From the NCBI GenBank assembly GCA_000727475.1, contig KL647302.1:2648345-2712344 (forward strand): a stretch of DNA of 64,000 nt, written 5' to 3'. The DNA is from Sarcocystis neurona (Eukaryota > Apicomplexa > Conoidasida > Eucoccidiorida > Sarcocystidae). The position numbers were made by a program, and so were the translations under genes. Below are positions 49,601 through 60,757 of the stretch, in pieces. The notes below the pieces were generated by a model. That model saw only the letters and a program-made list of their open reading frames with translations, was not told the DNA's origin and ran no database searches. Each line of letters starts with the position of its first letter. Within the stretch, counting starts at the first letter, position 1.

Positions 49601-50281
49601 TCCGTGTGTGCTGCAGCTGCTAGTGTGCTACTGATGGGACGGCTGCAGTGATAATTTCTGGGGTCCTGGTGCTGCTACGCGTTAGCGTCTTAGGGTCTGC
49701 TCCTCGTAGACCTACTGCTGGCAGCGTGCATTACTCTGGTGTTGCAGTTGCTGTTGGCAAGGCGTTTGGTGGGCTAGTGCTGTGCTGCTGCTGCCACGGC
49801 ACTCCAGTCGCTGACCGTGCTGCTGCTCGAGTTGCTGCCAGGAAAAGTAGTGGTAGTACTAGGAGCAGCTGTCGGAGAGGAAGCCGTGATGCATGTAGCA
49901 CTGGCTCTGGAGGTAGTCGATGGCTATAAAGAAAGTACTTGTTTGTTGCCTGCCGCAGAATGGAAAGGAAGAGCCTTGTTGCGGTCGCGGTTTAATTTGC
50001 TGGGGCCGAGATGCTGCGACAAACGTTGTGCTGCGGCAGCGGCTCACGTGTCGTTACAAGGTTGTCGCCCTTGGAGGAGTTAAAGAACCCTAGCTGCGGC
50101 TGCGTCTTTGCTTCGGGTGGGCCGGTGTGTTACAGCAGTTGCTGCAGCTGCTGTTGCCCCTGCTGCTGCTGCTGCTTCTGAAAGCTGTCGTGGAACGGCT
50201 ATCTAGATTCTTCCCTGCTGCAACAACTCCGCGACGCTGCCGCCTTCATCTATTCTTCGGTGCAACTTCTGGGTGGGCTAC
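46606..50281 (-). CDS. Ala/Ser/Gln-coding region, minus strand, exon structure unresolved
   Basis: The minus strand holds a chain of open frames with Ala/Ser/Gln/Arg-rich, Eimeria-like coding composition: 47314-46652, 48573-48145, 48853-48479 and 49454-48990. They are in different frames, so small introns would be needed to join them. A strong acceptor-like tract TTTTTCTTGCAG at about 47760 (minus) supports splicing. The region could be the 3' part of the gene beginning at 51307 or extra 5' exons of PI4K. No domain is recognised. Plus-strand open frames here are poly-Leu/Cys shadows. Confidence 0.3.
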
Positions 50282-51307
50282 GGAGTTGCTGCTGCGTCGT
50301 TGCTGCTGTGGCAGCTATCACTACTCGTGTATGCACAAGTCCTGCACTTTCGAGTCGCTGCCGTTGCGGTTGCCGCTACAGACGATGCCGCTGCTGCTGA
50401 TAAGGTGTAGTCCTGCGATTCTTGTAAACTTCTGCGCCTGCCTGCTACTCACGTGTCCTGGTCCGCAGATCCTGCTCGCTCAAGTTTGCTTCTGCCGCAG
50501 GACGCATCACGTATGGGCAGGGCTGAGTGGGCTGGATTAGCGCTGCATTTGTGATGCACCTGATGTTCGAGAAAGCCGCTGTTTTTGTGGATGAGCTGTT
50601 CGTTGCTGCATCCCTGCTGCAGAGGTCGTTACCGCAGCTCGATCCTCCACCTGGTGTTGCGGCTCCTGCATGAGTCGCTGCATGTATTTGTCTTTCCCAG
50701 TGTTTCAGAAAAGGAAAGGGACATGAAAAGTTGACACTTCTTTCGCTTTCGGTTCGCAGCCGCAACTGTTGACATGTGTCTGCACACCTGAAGAAGGGAA
50801 AGAATTCTTTCCTGCCTTCACAGCTGCTGATGAAGTGGCTGATGTGTAGTTTGACAGATGACGTGTCCGCTGCTGCTCCACGTGGTCTTCAGTGGAGTTG
50901 CTGCCGCTCCACCTCTTCGCAACCGCAGTTGCTGCTGCTCCTGCTGCTGTTCTTCTACTCGAAGAACGCGGCAGCGCTTCAACCAGCGTAGCACGTGCTG
51001 AAAACTGCTTTCGTGCTGCAAGGAGGCTCTCTTGCTGCTTGTATACTTCCTACCGCTCCTGCTTCCACTCGGCCCTTTCTTACGTTTGGTTTTGGTCGTC
51101 GTGCTGCGTCTCTGCTGCTGGCACTTGCGGTGAGCCAGCACAGCGCCTAGCATGAGCTGCAGCAACAAAAATTCCGGTGCAGCAGACGACTGAGCACACA
51201 CACACACACACACACATACTTACGAAGGCAACAATAGCATTTGCTTCCGTTGCAGGAGGGTAACACGTGCAGCTTGCCGATGCCACAGGCGCGCTACTAC
51301 GAACCAT
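50282..51307 (-). CDS. Candidate compact gene, hydrophobic N-terminus, 5' part
   Basis: Four exons can be joined: 51307-51224 (ATG, MVRSSAPVASASCTC, ending GTAAGT), 51156-50822, 50787-50453 (ending GTGAGT) and 50396-50282. All phases agree, with introns of 67, 34 and 56 nt. The join of the first two gives ANAIVAFLMLGAVLAHRK, a hydrophobic segment followed by Arg/Lys, as in a signal anchor or signal peptide. Next come a basic stretch (TKTKRKKG) and a Ser/Ala/Gln-rich region. The frame seems to continue below 50282. I recognise no family. The 34-nt intron is suspiciously short, so frame agreement there may be chance. Confidence 0.38.
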
Positions 51308-54300
51308 GCACGTCGTGAGTGACCAAAACCCACCTGCGGCGTTCCTCTAGCGCGGTTGCTGAAAAAAGTAGGGCGGAACAAGCAAGTGCCTGTTCCCCTG
51401 CTGCCGCTGCAGCTGTTCGTGCTGCAGGGACAGTCGTATATGCAAACTGCTTCGTGTCACCTGTCCATGATGTTCTTCTCCACCGTTCCCCTGCCGCAGC
51501 AGCGGTTCCGGTTTTTTGAATTGAAGAGGGAAAAAGACGTGAAAGGGTTTCTGCTATCTGTCAGGTACTTCGAGCACCAGCACGGACACGGACCTCCATA
51601 AAAATGTATCCAGACAACGCCTATAACTGCATTACCTCGTAGAGACCGTGCCCACCGGGCACACAGTGTGATTCACAGTCACCTGCCGCGCTCGTCTACT
51701 GGCGTAGCTGTGGATGTACGCGTGTGTGTACAGAGAGGATACATTTGCGTATGCCGCCTTCACTGGTATTCGTCTGTCTTTCTATAAATGGACAAACACT
51801 TACGTATAGGTACGGATAAGTACGTGGTGCCACAGAGACACGAGGTGGTACTCTGCATCCGCCTCGATGCGCATGTATGCGTTCTTGTAATGCGAAGGGG
51901 CACGTGTACACCGATACGCGTAAGCGTGGCTTGTGGATGTATCTATCCGTATCTACGCGGATACGCACACGTGTGGATGTATCTAACAACATATACGTGC
52001 ATGTGCACACGACGTGTTAGAACAACAATAAATAAATAGGACAAGTAACCTCTGCGGGTGCGTCCGTCTAAACACTTGCCTACATATATGGGGTCAGGAG
52101 AGACTGTCAGTCAAAGTGGTAGACAGACGTATCTGCAAAGGCATAAATACACATGTATATGTATACATATATATAGTAACGTGTGCACACGTATGTACGT
52201 GTATGCAGAGTCACGCTGTGGAAAGTGCTTGGCATTTATGAGCAAGTCCGTCTGTGCAGACATGAGGTGTGTATGGGGCTTTATGCATCAGTGAATCGTT
52301 CCTCCGCACTTTCTCCATACATATACGTACTAGTGTGTCCTACGGTGGACGAGTATACCTGCGTTGCTCTAGGGCGTCGTCCACACACACACAGAGACGC
52401 CCTTTTTTCACTGGGTACTGCACCTCGTGGACGTTAATGTTGCGACAGGAGTAAACGAATAAGCAGACGTACGTAGGTATCCGCTGTAAGGCTGTGCGCT
52501 CCTTAGTGCATATATATATATGTATATATGTGTGTGGGTATACACACGTATGTGTAAAGTAGCGGCACTGACAGCATTATGGCCTGTACACATCCGCCGC
52601 CACTTTCCTTAATCGTCCGCTATAAGACGCAATGATGTCATCATCAGCCGCAGCAGGTCCGTCGTCGGGTTGGATGTGCTTCTGTAGGTTCACGTCCTTG
52701 ACTTTTTTTCTTCTACCACAGATACATGGTTTCACTTACCAGGAAGTGTTCGTCTCCTGCTTTTGCGCTCCCCGCGTTGGCACGTAAACCGACACGTTAA
52801 CGTAAATGCATAGGCTGTTGTACCTCAACTTGTGTGTATGAATACCTGTATACATCCGAATATGGGTATTTTTCTACGCACGTACATCTGCACATCTGTA
52901 CGTGTTTAGCTGCCTCCGCTTGAGAGGATACGTGTGCGCGCGCCTGCATGGATGCAGCGTTCTTTGTGTCTGGCCGTCCGCTACGTGTACAGAGATGTGT
53001 GCGTAGATTTATACATATATATATATATATGTGCGTGTGTGAACGTATGCGTGTATATGTGCGCATGTGGAAATATGCGCATATGAATGCGAACGAAAGA
53101 ACCTGCACCCGCTTATGCGGGTGTAGAGTACCTGCGTTCATGTTGCTCCTCTCTGCCCCGTTGTACTCCTTCCCTCTGCTTCAGTACACCGATGTGTATG
53201 CGTACATTTGAAGCTGCTCGCGTGCGTTTGTACGAGAAAGGGCGTATGCGTCAAGGAGTGTACGCACACTAATGTATACACACGTACATTTTGTATACTA
53301 AGAGATGCGGCAGTGCCCTTATACGATTTCCAACCTCGTGCATCTTCCTCGCCTGAGCCTACGTATTTAAACGTGTGGGCGCACCTGCTTGTGTATACAG
53401 ACGTGCAACTGTGTCTGTGTCTGTCGTGAGTGTATGAGCTCACGACGACAAAGTACTTGTATGTGCGCGTGTATATTTTGAACGTATGCGTACGCGCAAG
53501 CGTACGTGCGTTTTTGCCTGCACGTGTCATTAGGAAGGGTGCGTGTGCTTATTCGCACAGTTCCCTTTATACGCAGGTCCAGGCGTTTGCGAGAGCAGCA
53601 CACAGTAAATGCAGCAACTTGGAGCGGGGGTGCTGCCTTGCGGAGTTGAAAAAGTGTTAGAGGGTGAATTTGTAGCGCTCCCGACTCAAGGACATATACT
53701 ATATTGAAATTTTCCCACTCCAAACATTCTCTGGTCCGTCACAACGTCCAAGTGTGGTTGTTCTTACAGCTGGCGGCGTCGCGGCATTAGATCTGTCCAC
53801 GTAAAAAGATGTGAAAGTCTAACTGTAAAGATGAGCTACCGCATCGAGGAGTGAAGATAGAACAGGGAACTTGGACACTTGCCAACAAGATGAACTGTTC
53901 ATACGCAGTCAGTACGACCTTAGGCGTAGATCTGCCCGCGTGCTCCACTGGTGGTAGCAGCGAAACGACATGCAAGGATATCCGTCCATTCGTAGCTCGC
54001 CCCTTCTTTCCTTCTCTCTGTATATACACATAGGCACGTCATGTCGTGACCCATCGCTCTACACTGTCTTTCTTTTACCACACTGTGTCTCTTCGCTGCG
54101 TATTTTCTCACCGATTTTCTCTGGAATCGATCACGCACGCACACGCAATGTAGTCACGACTGAAGCACAAGTAACGCATGTGAAAATATATGCAAATGTG
54201 ACCTTTCTCCGAAGGCAAGGGTTTTGCACAGTTTTTCACACCGTCTTACTCCCTATTACCTTCCCCTCGCCAATCATGTTGTTTTACGTCGTATATCCCT

Positions 54301-57248
54301 CTTGCGTTCGTTTGCACTGCTCCATCGATCCAGCAGGCCTCTCTGCATTCACCCGCTTGTACACATGCTCGGACTAGTGACTTGTCAATCTTTAGAGTAG
54401 TAGATTCACATTCGGGCCGACGAGTACTGATGCAGAAGCGCAGTGAGATTTTTTCAAGGTATGTGATGTATGTGTGTGTGTGTGTGTGGTTACCTTTTCT
54501 GACATTGCCATGCGTGTACGTATGAGATACATGCAACATCTGTATCCAAATGTACGAGCGACACGACCATGTTTCTTGTGTGTGCAAAGACGCACACACA
54601 CAGGTAGCGGCCTCACCCAGAGACTACGTTTCTCGAGCCTTCTACGCTGCTCTGCCATTCACAGACCCGTATACGCAAGTGCACAATCCTGGATATGTAC
54701 CTGAATTTGTAGAAGAAGTATCCCTGTACAAATAGATACGCGTGCAAACAGTCGGTTTTGCAGCGGCTCCTGCACGCCTGTGGCTGTTTTTAGTGTGTGA
54801 CAAACGTGGACTGCTCCTTCTCATGTAGCGTGACGGTATTATATGGTCTAACATTACAGACGGGCACGCCCTGACACAGGACGACAATAATGGCGCAGAC
54901 ACATAGCGGAGATATTCCGCTGTAGGCGGGTAGTTCTACTGTACGTTAACGGGAAGCACATGGAGAGTTGGAGCAGACGTAGACGCACGCGATGTATCTG
55001 CACATTCGTAGCAGTAGGAAGAAGTGCGGAAGAGCAGGTGGAGAAACAGGAGGCAGCAGCAGTAGTAGTAGTGCCAGACATGACACTGGTGTAGTGGTTT
55101 CCGTCTACGACACCGTGTTTTCTCGTGCTGTAGAAACTAAAGCGGTGGCGGGAGTATAACCAAGTTTATAGAATCTTCGGATCAAACGCTCACCGTTGTA
55201 TCTGTGTCACTTTCATGAAAAGTGTAAAGCGACAGCCGACTACAGGACCGTCAGCCTTGCGGACTGGTGCCACCACTGGTAGGACGTGAAGCGTAAGCAA
55301 ACCCGAGCACGTGTGTGCACTCGTGGACGAGCACTCCTGAAGAAGCTGCAGCGTTTTCAAACTAAAAATCAACGCATTTGTTATACGAAAGGCGTTAGAC
55401 GGACTGTGCCGGAGAAGTAGAAGCCGAGGCGCGTATGCACACAAAGTTTGGACAGATGTGGGAGCTTTTACGCTGTCTTGTCGTGCTCTCACCAACAATC
55501 ATACGCGAGAGAAAGCGGGCCGCAGGCGACAATGTGCTTCGTAACGTTTCACACGCGAGGTAAAGCTGGCGGCGGGCGACAATGTGCTTGTTAACGTTCC
55601 ACAGAGGAACAAGTGAGTGCAGAAATCTGGCACAACCCCAACGAAGGCCCTACTGGTGGATGCGAGGTCGTATGCGCACCGTGAGCTGTTCCGTCGGGAG
55701 CAATACACTCACACGAGCGTGCATGTGAGGGGATGAAGTGCATCATCTGTTGATAAAATTGAGAAATAACATTTCTACACATCTCTCTAACCGCGGCACA
55801 TGAGACGCAAGTATTTGTTTAATTGTGTACGCAGGCGCATACCTCTATATGTACATACGAAGTTGCGCCGACACACGTCCACATGTCTGTCTGTACACAA
55901 GTATGTGTGAATACAAGCCTGCTACCCCAAGACAAGATGTACTGCTTTCATGCTTGATTGTTGTAGATGAGAAAGCTGCCTATCCTTGAAGCTGCAAGCG
56001 GAGGCACGGTGCAGACGAACATCTGAAGGTAGACGTCGAGGCAACACGGTATCAATGAAAGACACAGTGACTTTTTTAAATGTGTATCTGTGCACAGGAA
56101 CAGGGTCAACGGGCAGATCTAACCCGCAATACATGTGTTTGGGTACGCCAAGTAAACATGCTGAGAGATGCTCAGAGCCTCTATTTTTTGTATACTTAGC
56201 GACTGCGGAGTGTTGACGTGCAGAGTGATCGGCCCGATAGTAAGCATTTTCCATCTTTTTCTACTACTCATGACTCCGGCGAAAAGTAGTGGGCACTGGT
56301 TTCGTTGTGGAGAGATGACGGTGCTGCGACTGGTGCTGGGGTCGCGCTACTGCCGTAGCCGGTGCGGCGGCTGCTGCCGCAGCCGGTGCTGTACATTTTT
56401 GTATGCCGTTCTGGTATAGCTCTCCTTCTTTAACAGTGTTGTACCGCTGTTGTCGTTCTCCTTGTGCTGCTGCTCTAGCTTTCACTCTTGCAGGTCCTAT
56501 AACTGCTGCCGCTGCCGCAACAGCTGCTGTCGTGCCCGCTCGTGCACCGCTAGTTACTGACGAGACGCGGCAGGCGCGGAGCAAAAGGATCCAAGGGAAA
56601 AAGAGTTTTTTGATCTCCTCCCGCTCCCCAGGAGGTGCACGAGGCAGCACGCGGGCCGTCTACAGCACGTTTTTCCTCTTTTGTAGGTCTTTGATTTTGG
56701 AAGCGTCATCCCCACCGACACTCGACATGTTTGCCGTTTTGTGAAACAGGGAGTGACTCCCCAGCCGACACTTCATTTACGGCCATCAGAGGCGTATTTT
56801 TGAGTCAAGCGCGTCCGAACCCAGGACCTTTGAAGAGCAGCTGCACTAGGTGGCGTGCGTAGGGTACATAGTCGCCGCTACCCTGTGCTGCTGAAGAATT
56901 TAATGCTGCTGATCGTCCTACTGAGACTATTCTATCTGCTTTCCTCCCTGCTGCTGGACCCCCTAGCTATAGGTCGCGAAAGTCCTTTCGTACAAGCACG
57001 GCGAGCGTGTTCCTTCCACGTACAGCACTTCTTTTGTTTCACCAGTGTACGTGCCACGTGCTCGGTTTGTTTTGCTCTGCGTAGGTAGTCGATGCATGTG
57101 CCCATCTACCTCCCTTCTTCTGTACCGAGGTGTAGCAGCTACGGCAGCAGCAGCACGGCCACTCCACTCCGTGGACACTGAATCCACGTGTATAGAATTC
57201 TTTACCCGTCGACGGCTTCGGTGTCCGCGCGCCACATTAGTAGTAGGT
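51308..57248. other. Gene-poor stretch
   Basis: No gene is supported. A plus ORF at 51356-51601 overlaps an Ala-rich frame of the same strand and starts at TTG. Ala-rich minus frames at 56264-56650 and a short plus frame ending PDMTLV at 55085 look slightly coding-like but are isolated. TA and CA microsatellites lie near 51190-51215, 52140-52180, 52510-52535 and 53010-53035. Confidence 0.45.
55525..55615. repeat. 50-bp tandem duplication
   Basis: GGCGACAATGTGCTT..TAACGTT.CACA occurs at about 55525-55552 and again at 55575-55602, preceded in each case by an AAAGC-GGC-GC block. Confidence 0.8.
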
Positions 57249-57418
57249 GCACAACTCAAAGGAGGAGCGGCCACAGCAACAGCAGCAGGGGCCGAGCCGA
57301 AAGTAGGGAGAAGTTTCAGAGCACCTAGGAGCAGCGTCGGGCTTCGAAATGACGAGGAGACGGACTCAGTAGAAAATTCCAGGTACTAAACCAACGGGGA
57401 CACATTGGCGGCAGGTAG

Positions 57419-58173
57419 ATGGAGGCACACAGCAGCAAACAAAACGTGAGAAGTGAGAGGCCAGTGAAGTGGGCAACAGAGAGCACTATTCTGCGGTTTC
57501 CATTGCAGCCTCCTCCTCACGGAGGAAATGCGTTCGATATTGGAGTCGACGACGTGAAAACAGCAGCACCAGCGGGCCTAGCAGCAGCTTTGGCGGGCAA
57601 CGACGACTGTTTCACCTATAGAGGTGACCTCAGCGACAACGATAGCAGAGTACCGAAGTAGCGGCAGGAGGCGCAGCTGCACGCAAGCCTGCACGCTCAG
57701 CAGCAGCAGTAGCGCGTGGAGAACTGCAACAGCAGCTGCTGCAGTGAGGGCGTCAAGAGCAGCTGCAAAGAATAAGCGCAGTCAGATTCAGGAGAGACAG
57801 CCGCAGCACCAGCAAGTCCGGCAGCGGCAGCCGCAGAAGTCTCTAGGACTGCGAGGACGGCGACAGTATCCAGGAACCAACAGTCGAGAGAGGAGCAACT
57901 GACGAACAACTTCAGAAGCTTTGAAGAAGTTTCAAACGGCTTTTCTACCGTAAAAACCTCAGTCAGCGGAACCGTGAGTCAACTCTGTTAGAGGAAGGGA
58001 GAGGCACCGCACGGGCAATTATTCAGGCAACATTTTGGAACTTCAAAGCGCCACCTTTCGTGAAAACTGAAGCAACATTCACTGCTGAGCTAGTCGGAGA
58101 AATTCGACAGAGACCTTTGCCCTTTTTTTGCCTGCTGGAGGCCCTAGTTTTCTCAAAACAGAGGCACAACTAG
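57419..58173 (+). CDS. Tentative three-exon gene, unknown protein
   Basis: Exons 57419-57623 (MEAHSSKQNVRSERPVKW... ending CTATAGAG|GTGACC), 57786-57973 (DSGETAAAPASP... ending GGAACC|GTGAGT) and 58027-58173 (ATFWNFKAPPFVKTEATF... to TAG) join with consistent phases. Introns are 162 and 53 nt. An upstream Ala-rich exon ending ...NDEETDS at 57368 could join through a 50-nt intron in phase 0, so the true start may be earlier. The central exon has the Ala-run composition typical of Eimeria proteins. No domain is recognised. Confidence 0.32.
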
Positions 58174-59998
58174 TCACTGCTTTGTTTTCTTTTTGTACAA
58201 GGACATCAGTTGATCCCTCCTTTGATAAGTGACTTGAGAGATGCCTTTCATTTAAGAATACACAGTTGTGTACAGTGTTACTCTGTATATCTCTGCGCGT
58301 GGAGCTACACATTTAGCTCCACGTACGTATATATAGACGCTCGTCCGTATGTCTGCAGACACACGTGTATGTACGTACATATATACACGCACACGTACGC
58401 ATATATGTGCCCGTGCATGTTTGCGTGTGATGGATACCCGTGCGTGTCCCCCACATACGCATATATGTGTAACTCTATACATGTGACTACATTTTTACGT
58501 GTGCACACAGCTACACACAAGCGAAACTGGACCGGAATACATATATGCACCGAAGAGTTTTTCCACAGTGGCCACACGAGTAGACAGGAACACGTTTCTC
58601 GTTGATATAGGTTTCCCTGCCCATAACGCCAAACGTGTCTCGTTGTGGCTCTGGGCTTTACGCCGTTACAGGCGACTGCTGGCGCCTGTCCGCTCCCACG
58701 CGAGACGATACATTTTTGCACTTTGCTTGTTGTATTCATATCTGTCTTCCCAAGTCTTCACTGTAAAGTGAGTCTGTGTCTGAATACGTCTCTTAATTCC
58801 GGGGCGTCTCTGTGCCAACACGTAGCGTGCCTCATTTTTTTTGTCGCGTCTACCTGTACGCGAAAGGGTGGCAGGCGTTGTACAGCTGAGAGGCAGCAGC
58901 ATATATTTTGGCAGGGCAAATCGATGCACACATACGTCCACGCGGATACACCAGTACTTGTAGACAGAATTGACCGTTCATGCGGGTTGAGGCAGATACG
59001 CAGTGGGGCGTAATACATGGAGGGGAAGAGCGCTGTACGAGCGCGCGTACGGCTGCCGTCTGCAGGGGCATCCCACTGGGTATATTTATATATGGATATA
59101 TACGCATTTCTGCTTCCAGTGTGGTCTGCGTGTGCACACAAGAAGAGATAAACTGATGCGTATGGTGTATCTGCAGTCACCGTTATGTGTGAAGATTACA
59201 ATTAGTAGAACTACTCAAGGTAGTAGCTACATGTACAACAGTAATAATGGTAGTAGGGCTACCCGTCGTAGCTTAGTCGTAGCCTCACCTATATACAAAC
59301 GTGTACCTCGCTATGGGTAGGTTGCAAAAAATATCTCCCCCGCCTCAAAACATGCCGCTAGTGTAGCAGACAAATCAGCTCAAAAGATTTTGACGGGTGG
59401 CTCCACTCTTTTACGTTACATGAATGAATGCGCCACGCGGTACCACGAAATGGTGCTTTGCCTCCCTTTTCCTTCAAGCATCAAGATTCTAGTAAAGACC
59501 TAGTTGCTCCTGTGGTTCGGCAACCCTATGGGACTTAGCGTATATTCAGGCTTGTAGGGTGTTTGCTGGTAGAGTGGAAGTGTGGCTTTTCTCGTGGGGG
59601 TCTTTCCATGGGTAACGAATTCACCTGCACTTCTGTGTACGCGTGTATGTGTTTACAAGTGTTTTCTCACATCCAATCTTGTGTTCATTAGTCTTGTATT
59701 TAGTGTTGGAGCCTGCAGTCTCTGTGTCCTTCTTTGGCCCCCTCACCCGTCTTATTCAAGTCCCTAGGAGTGCACACGTATATGTATTTATGTATGATAA
59801 ATTAAAATGCAGAAATGTATCTACCGCTGCGTGCTCACTCCTTTTTTCTTACTTTATGCGGTCTGTCCGATCGTCCATTGTGGAATGGTTGGACAGCAGA
59901 AGGTGAATGTGCCACGTGGAGCATCGTGCACCGTTGTATCTATCAACTTGTGAATGTAGTTTGGTGGTGTTTTTTCCCGGCAGGACCTACCATTCGCG
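58174..59998. other. Intergenic, no supported gene
   Basis: Contains only short ORFs and a TATATA/ACGTAC-rich patch at about 58320-58480. A ten-base TTTTTTCCCG pyrimidine run followed by GCAG at 59970-59983 just before the next gene could be the acceptor of a 5'-UTR intron. Confidence 0.45.
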
Positions 59999-60757
59999 AT
60001 GGGGTGCTTCTACAGTAAGGATGACTTCCCTACGCAGGAGATGATGGTGGCCGCTGCGGGCACAGCCAGCGGAAGGCCTCACAAGCCTGGAGGACTAAGG
60101 AAAATTTCGGTAGAAGGGGAGGGGGAAAGCACGCGCACCTCCTCGCCAGCTGACGAAATACCTCGGGTGGTTATTCACAAGGATTCGGTGACAGCGGCGC
60201 AGGAAGCAGCAGCGGGAGCAGCGGGAGCGCAAGCAGTAACAGCAGGACTAGAAGCCCGAGGAGAGTCGTTACAGCATGAAGGAGGCACTGCACGAAAAAG
60301 TGCAGCAGCACACGAGTCACACCCAGGAGGGGAAGCAGAGCGCAAGCCAGGAGACGGAACGGAAGGCAGAGCAACAGGAAAGCCGGACGAGAAAGTCGAA
60401 GAAGAAGGCTCAGTTGTAATCGTTCAGGGGGTTCCATCGGAACAACTACCTCGCGTTGTAATTCACAAAGATCCAGAGGAGGCTACAAACGCAGCCTCGG
60501 AAGTTGCTACTCCAGCGGGGAACATTGGCCAGCTGCCTGCCAGAGATCCTCGTCCAGAAACGCCGGCTCTACCTGTTTCTGCTGCAGTTGGCAGTAAAGG
60601 TCTGCAGCAAGCAGCAGCAGAACTGCGCGCAGCGGTAGCGGAAGTCGAGAAGAAGGAAGAGAAGAACACCCTTATGGCAACAGCAGAGGAAGAACGCAAA
60701 ACTCTTGCTGCGCTTCCTGTCAGTGTCGTGCCTATCATCGCAGATCCGAGCTCGTAG
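59999..60757 (+). CDS. Met-Gly-Cys acylated Ala/Glu-rich protein, 252 aa
   Basis: Single uninterrupted ORF from ATG (context CGCGATGG) to TAG. It begins MGCFYSKDDF: Gly2 is a candidate N-myristoylation site and Cys3 a palmitoylation site, the pair used to anchor apicomplexan proteins to the plasma membrane or inner membrane complex. The body is hydrophilic, Ala/Glu/Gly/Lys-rich. The octapeptide PRVVIHKD occurs twice (residues 55-62 and 151-158), each followed by an acidic/Ala segment, suggesting an internal duplication. A possible coiled coil lies at about 201-236 (QQAAAELRAAVAEVEKKEEK). No PH-like or other domain is visible, so it is not an obvious ISP. Function unknown; peripheral membrane location is inferred from the N-terminus. 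Confidence 0.82.
   Translation: MGCFYSKDDFPTQEMMVAAAGTASGRPHKPGGLRKISVEGEGESTRTSSPADEIPRVVIHKDSVTAAQEAAAGAAGAQAVTAGLEARGESLQHEGGTARKSAAAHESHPGGEAERKPGDGTEGRATGKPDEKVEEEGSVVIVQGVPSEQLPRVVIHKDPEEATNAASEVATPAGNIGQLPARDPRPETPALPVSAAVGSKGLQQAAAELRAAVAEVEKKEEKNTLMATAEEERKTLAALPVSVVPIIADPSS

Noticed and set aside
51356..51601. Plus ORF reading QQRFRFFELKREKDVKGF
   Set aside because: TTG start, overlaps an Ala-rich frame of the same strand, and no second exon could be supported.
53851..54033. Short Cys-containing ORF that recalls coccidian surface antigens
   Set aside because: Starts at GTG, 60 codons, no signal peptide or GPI signal, and the resemblance is only impressionistic.
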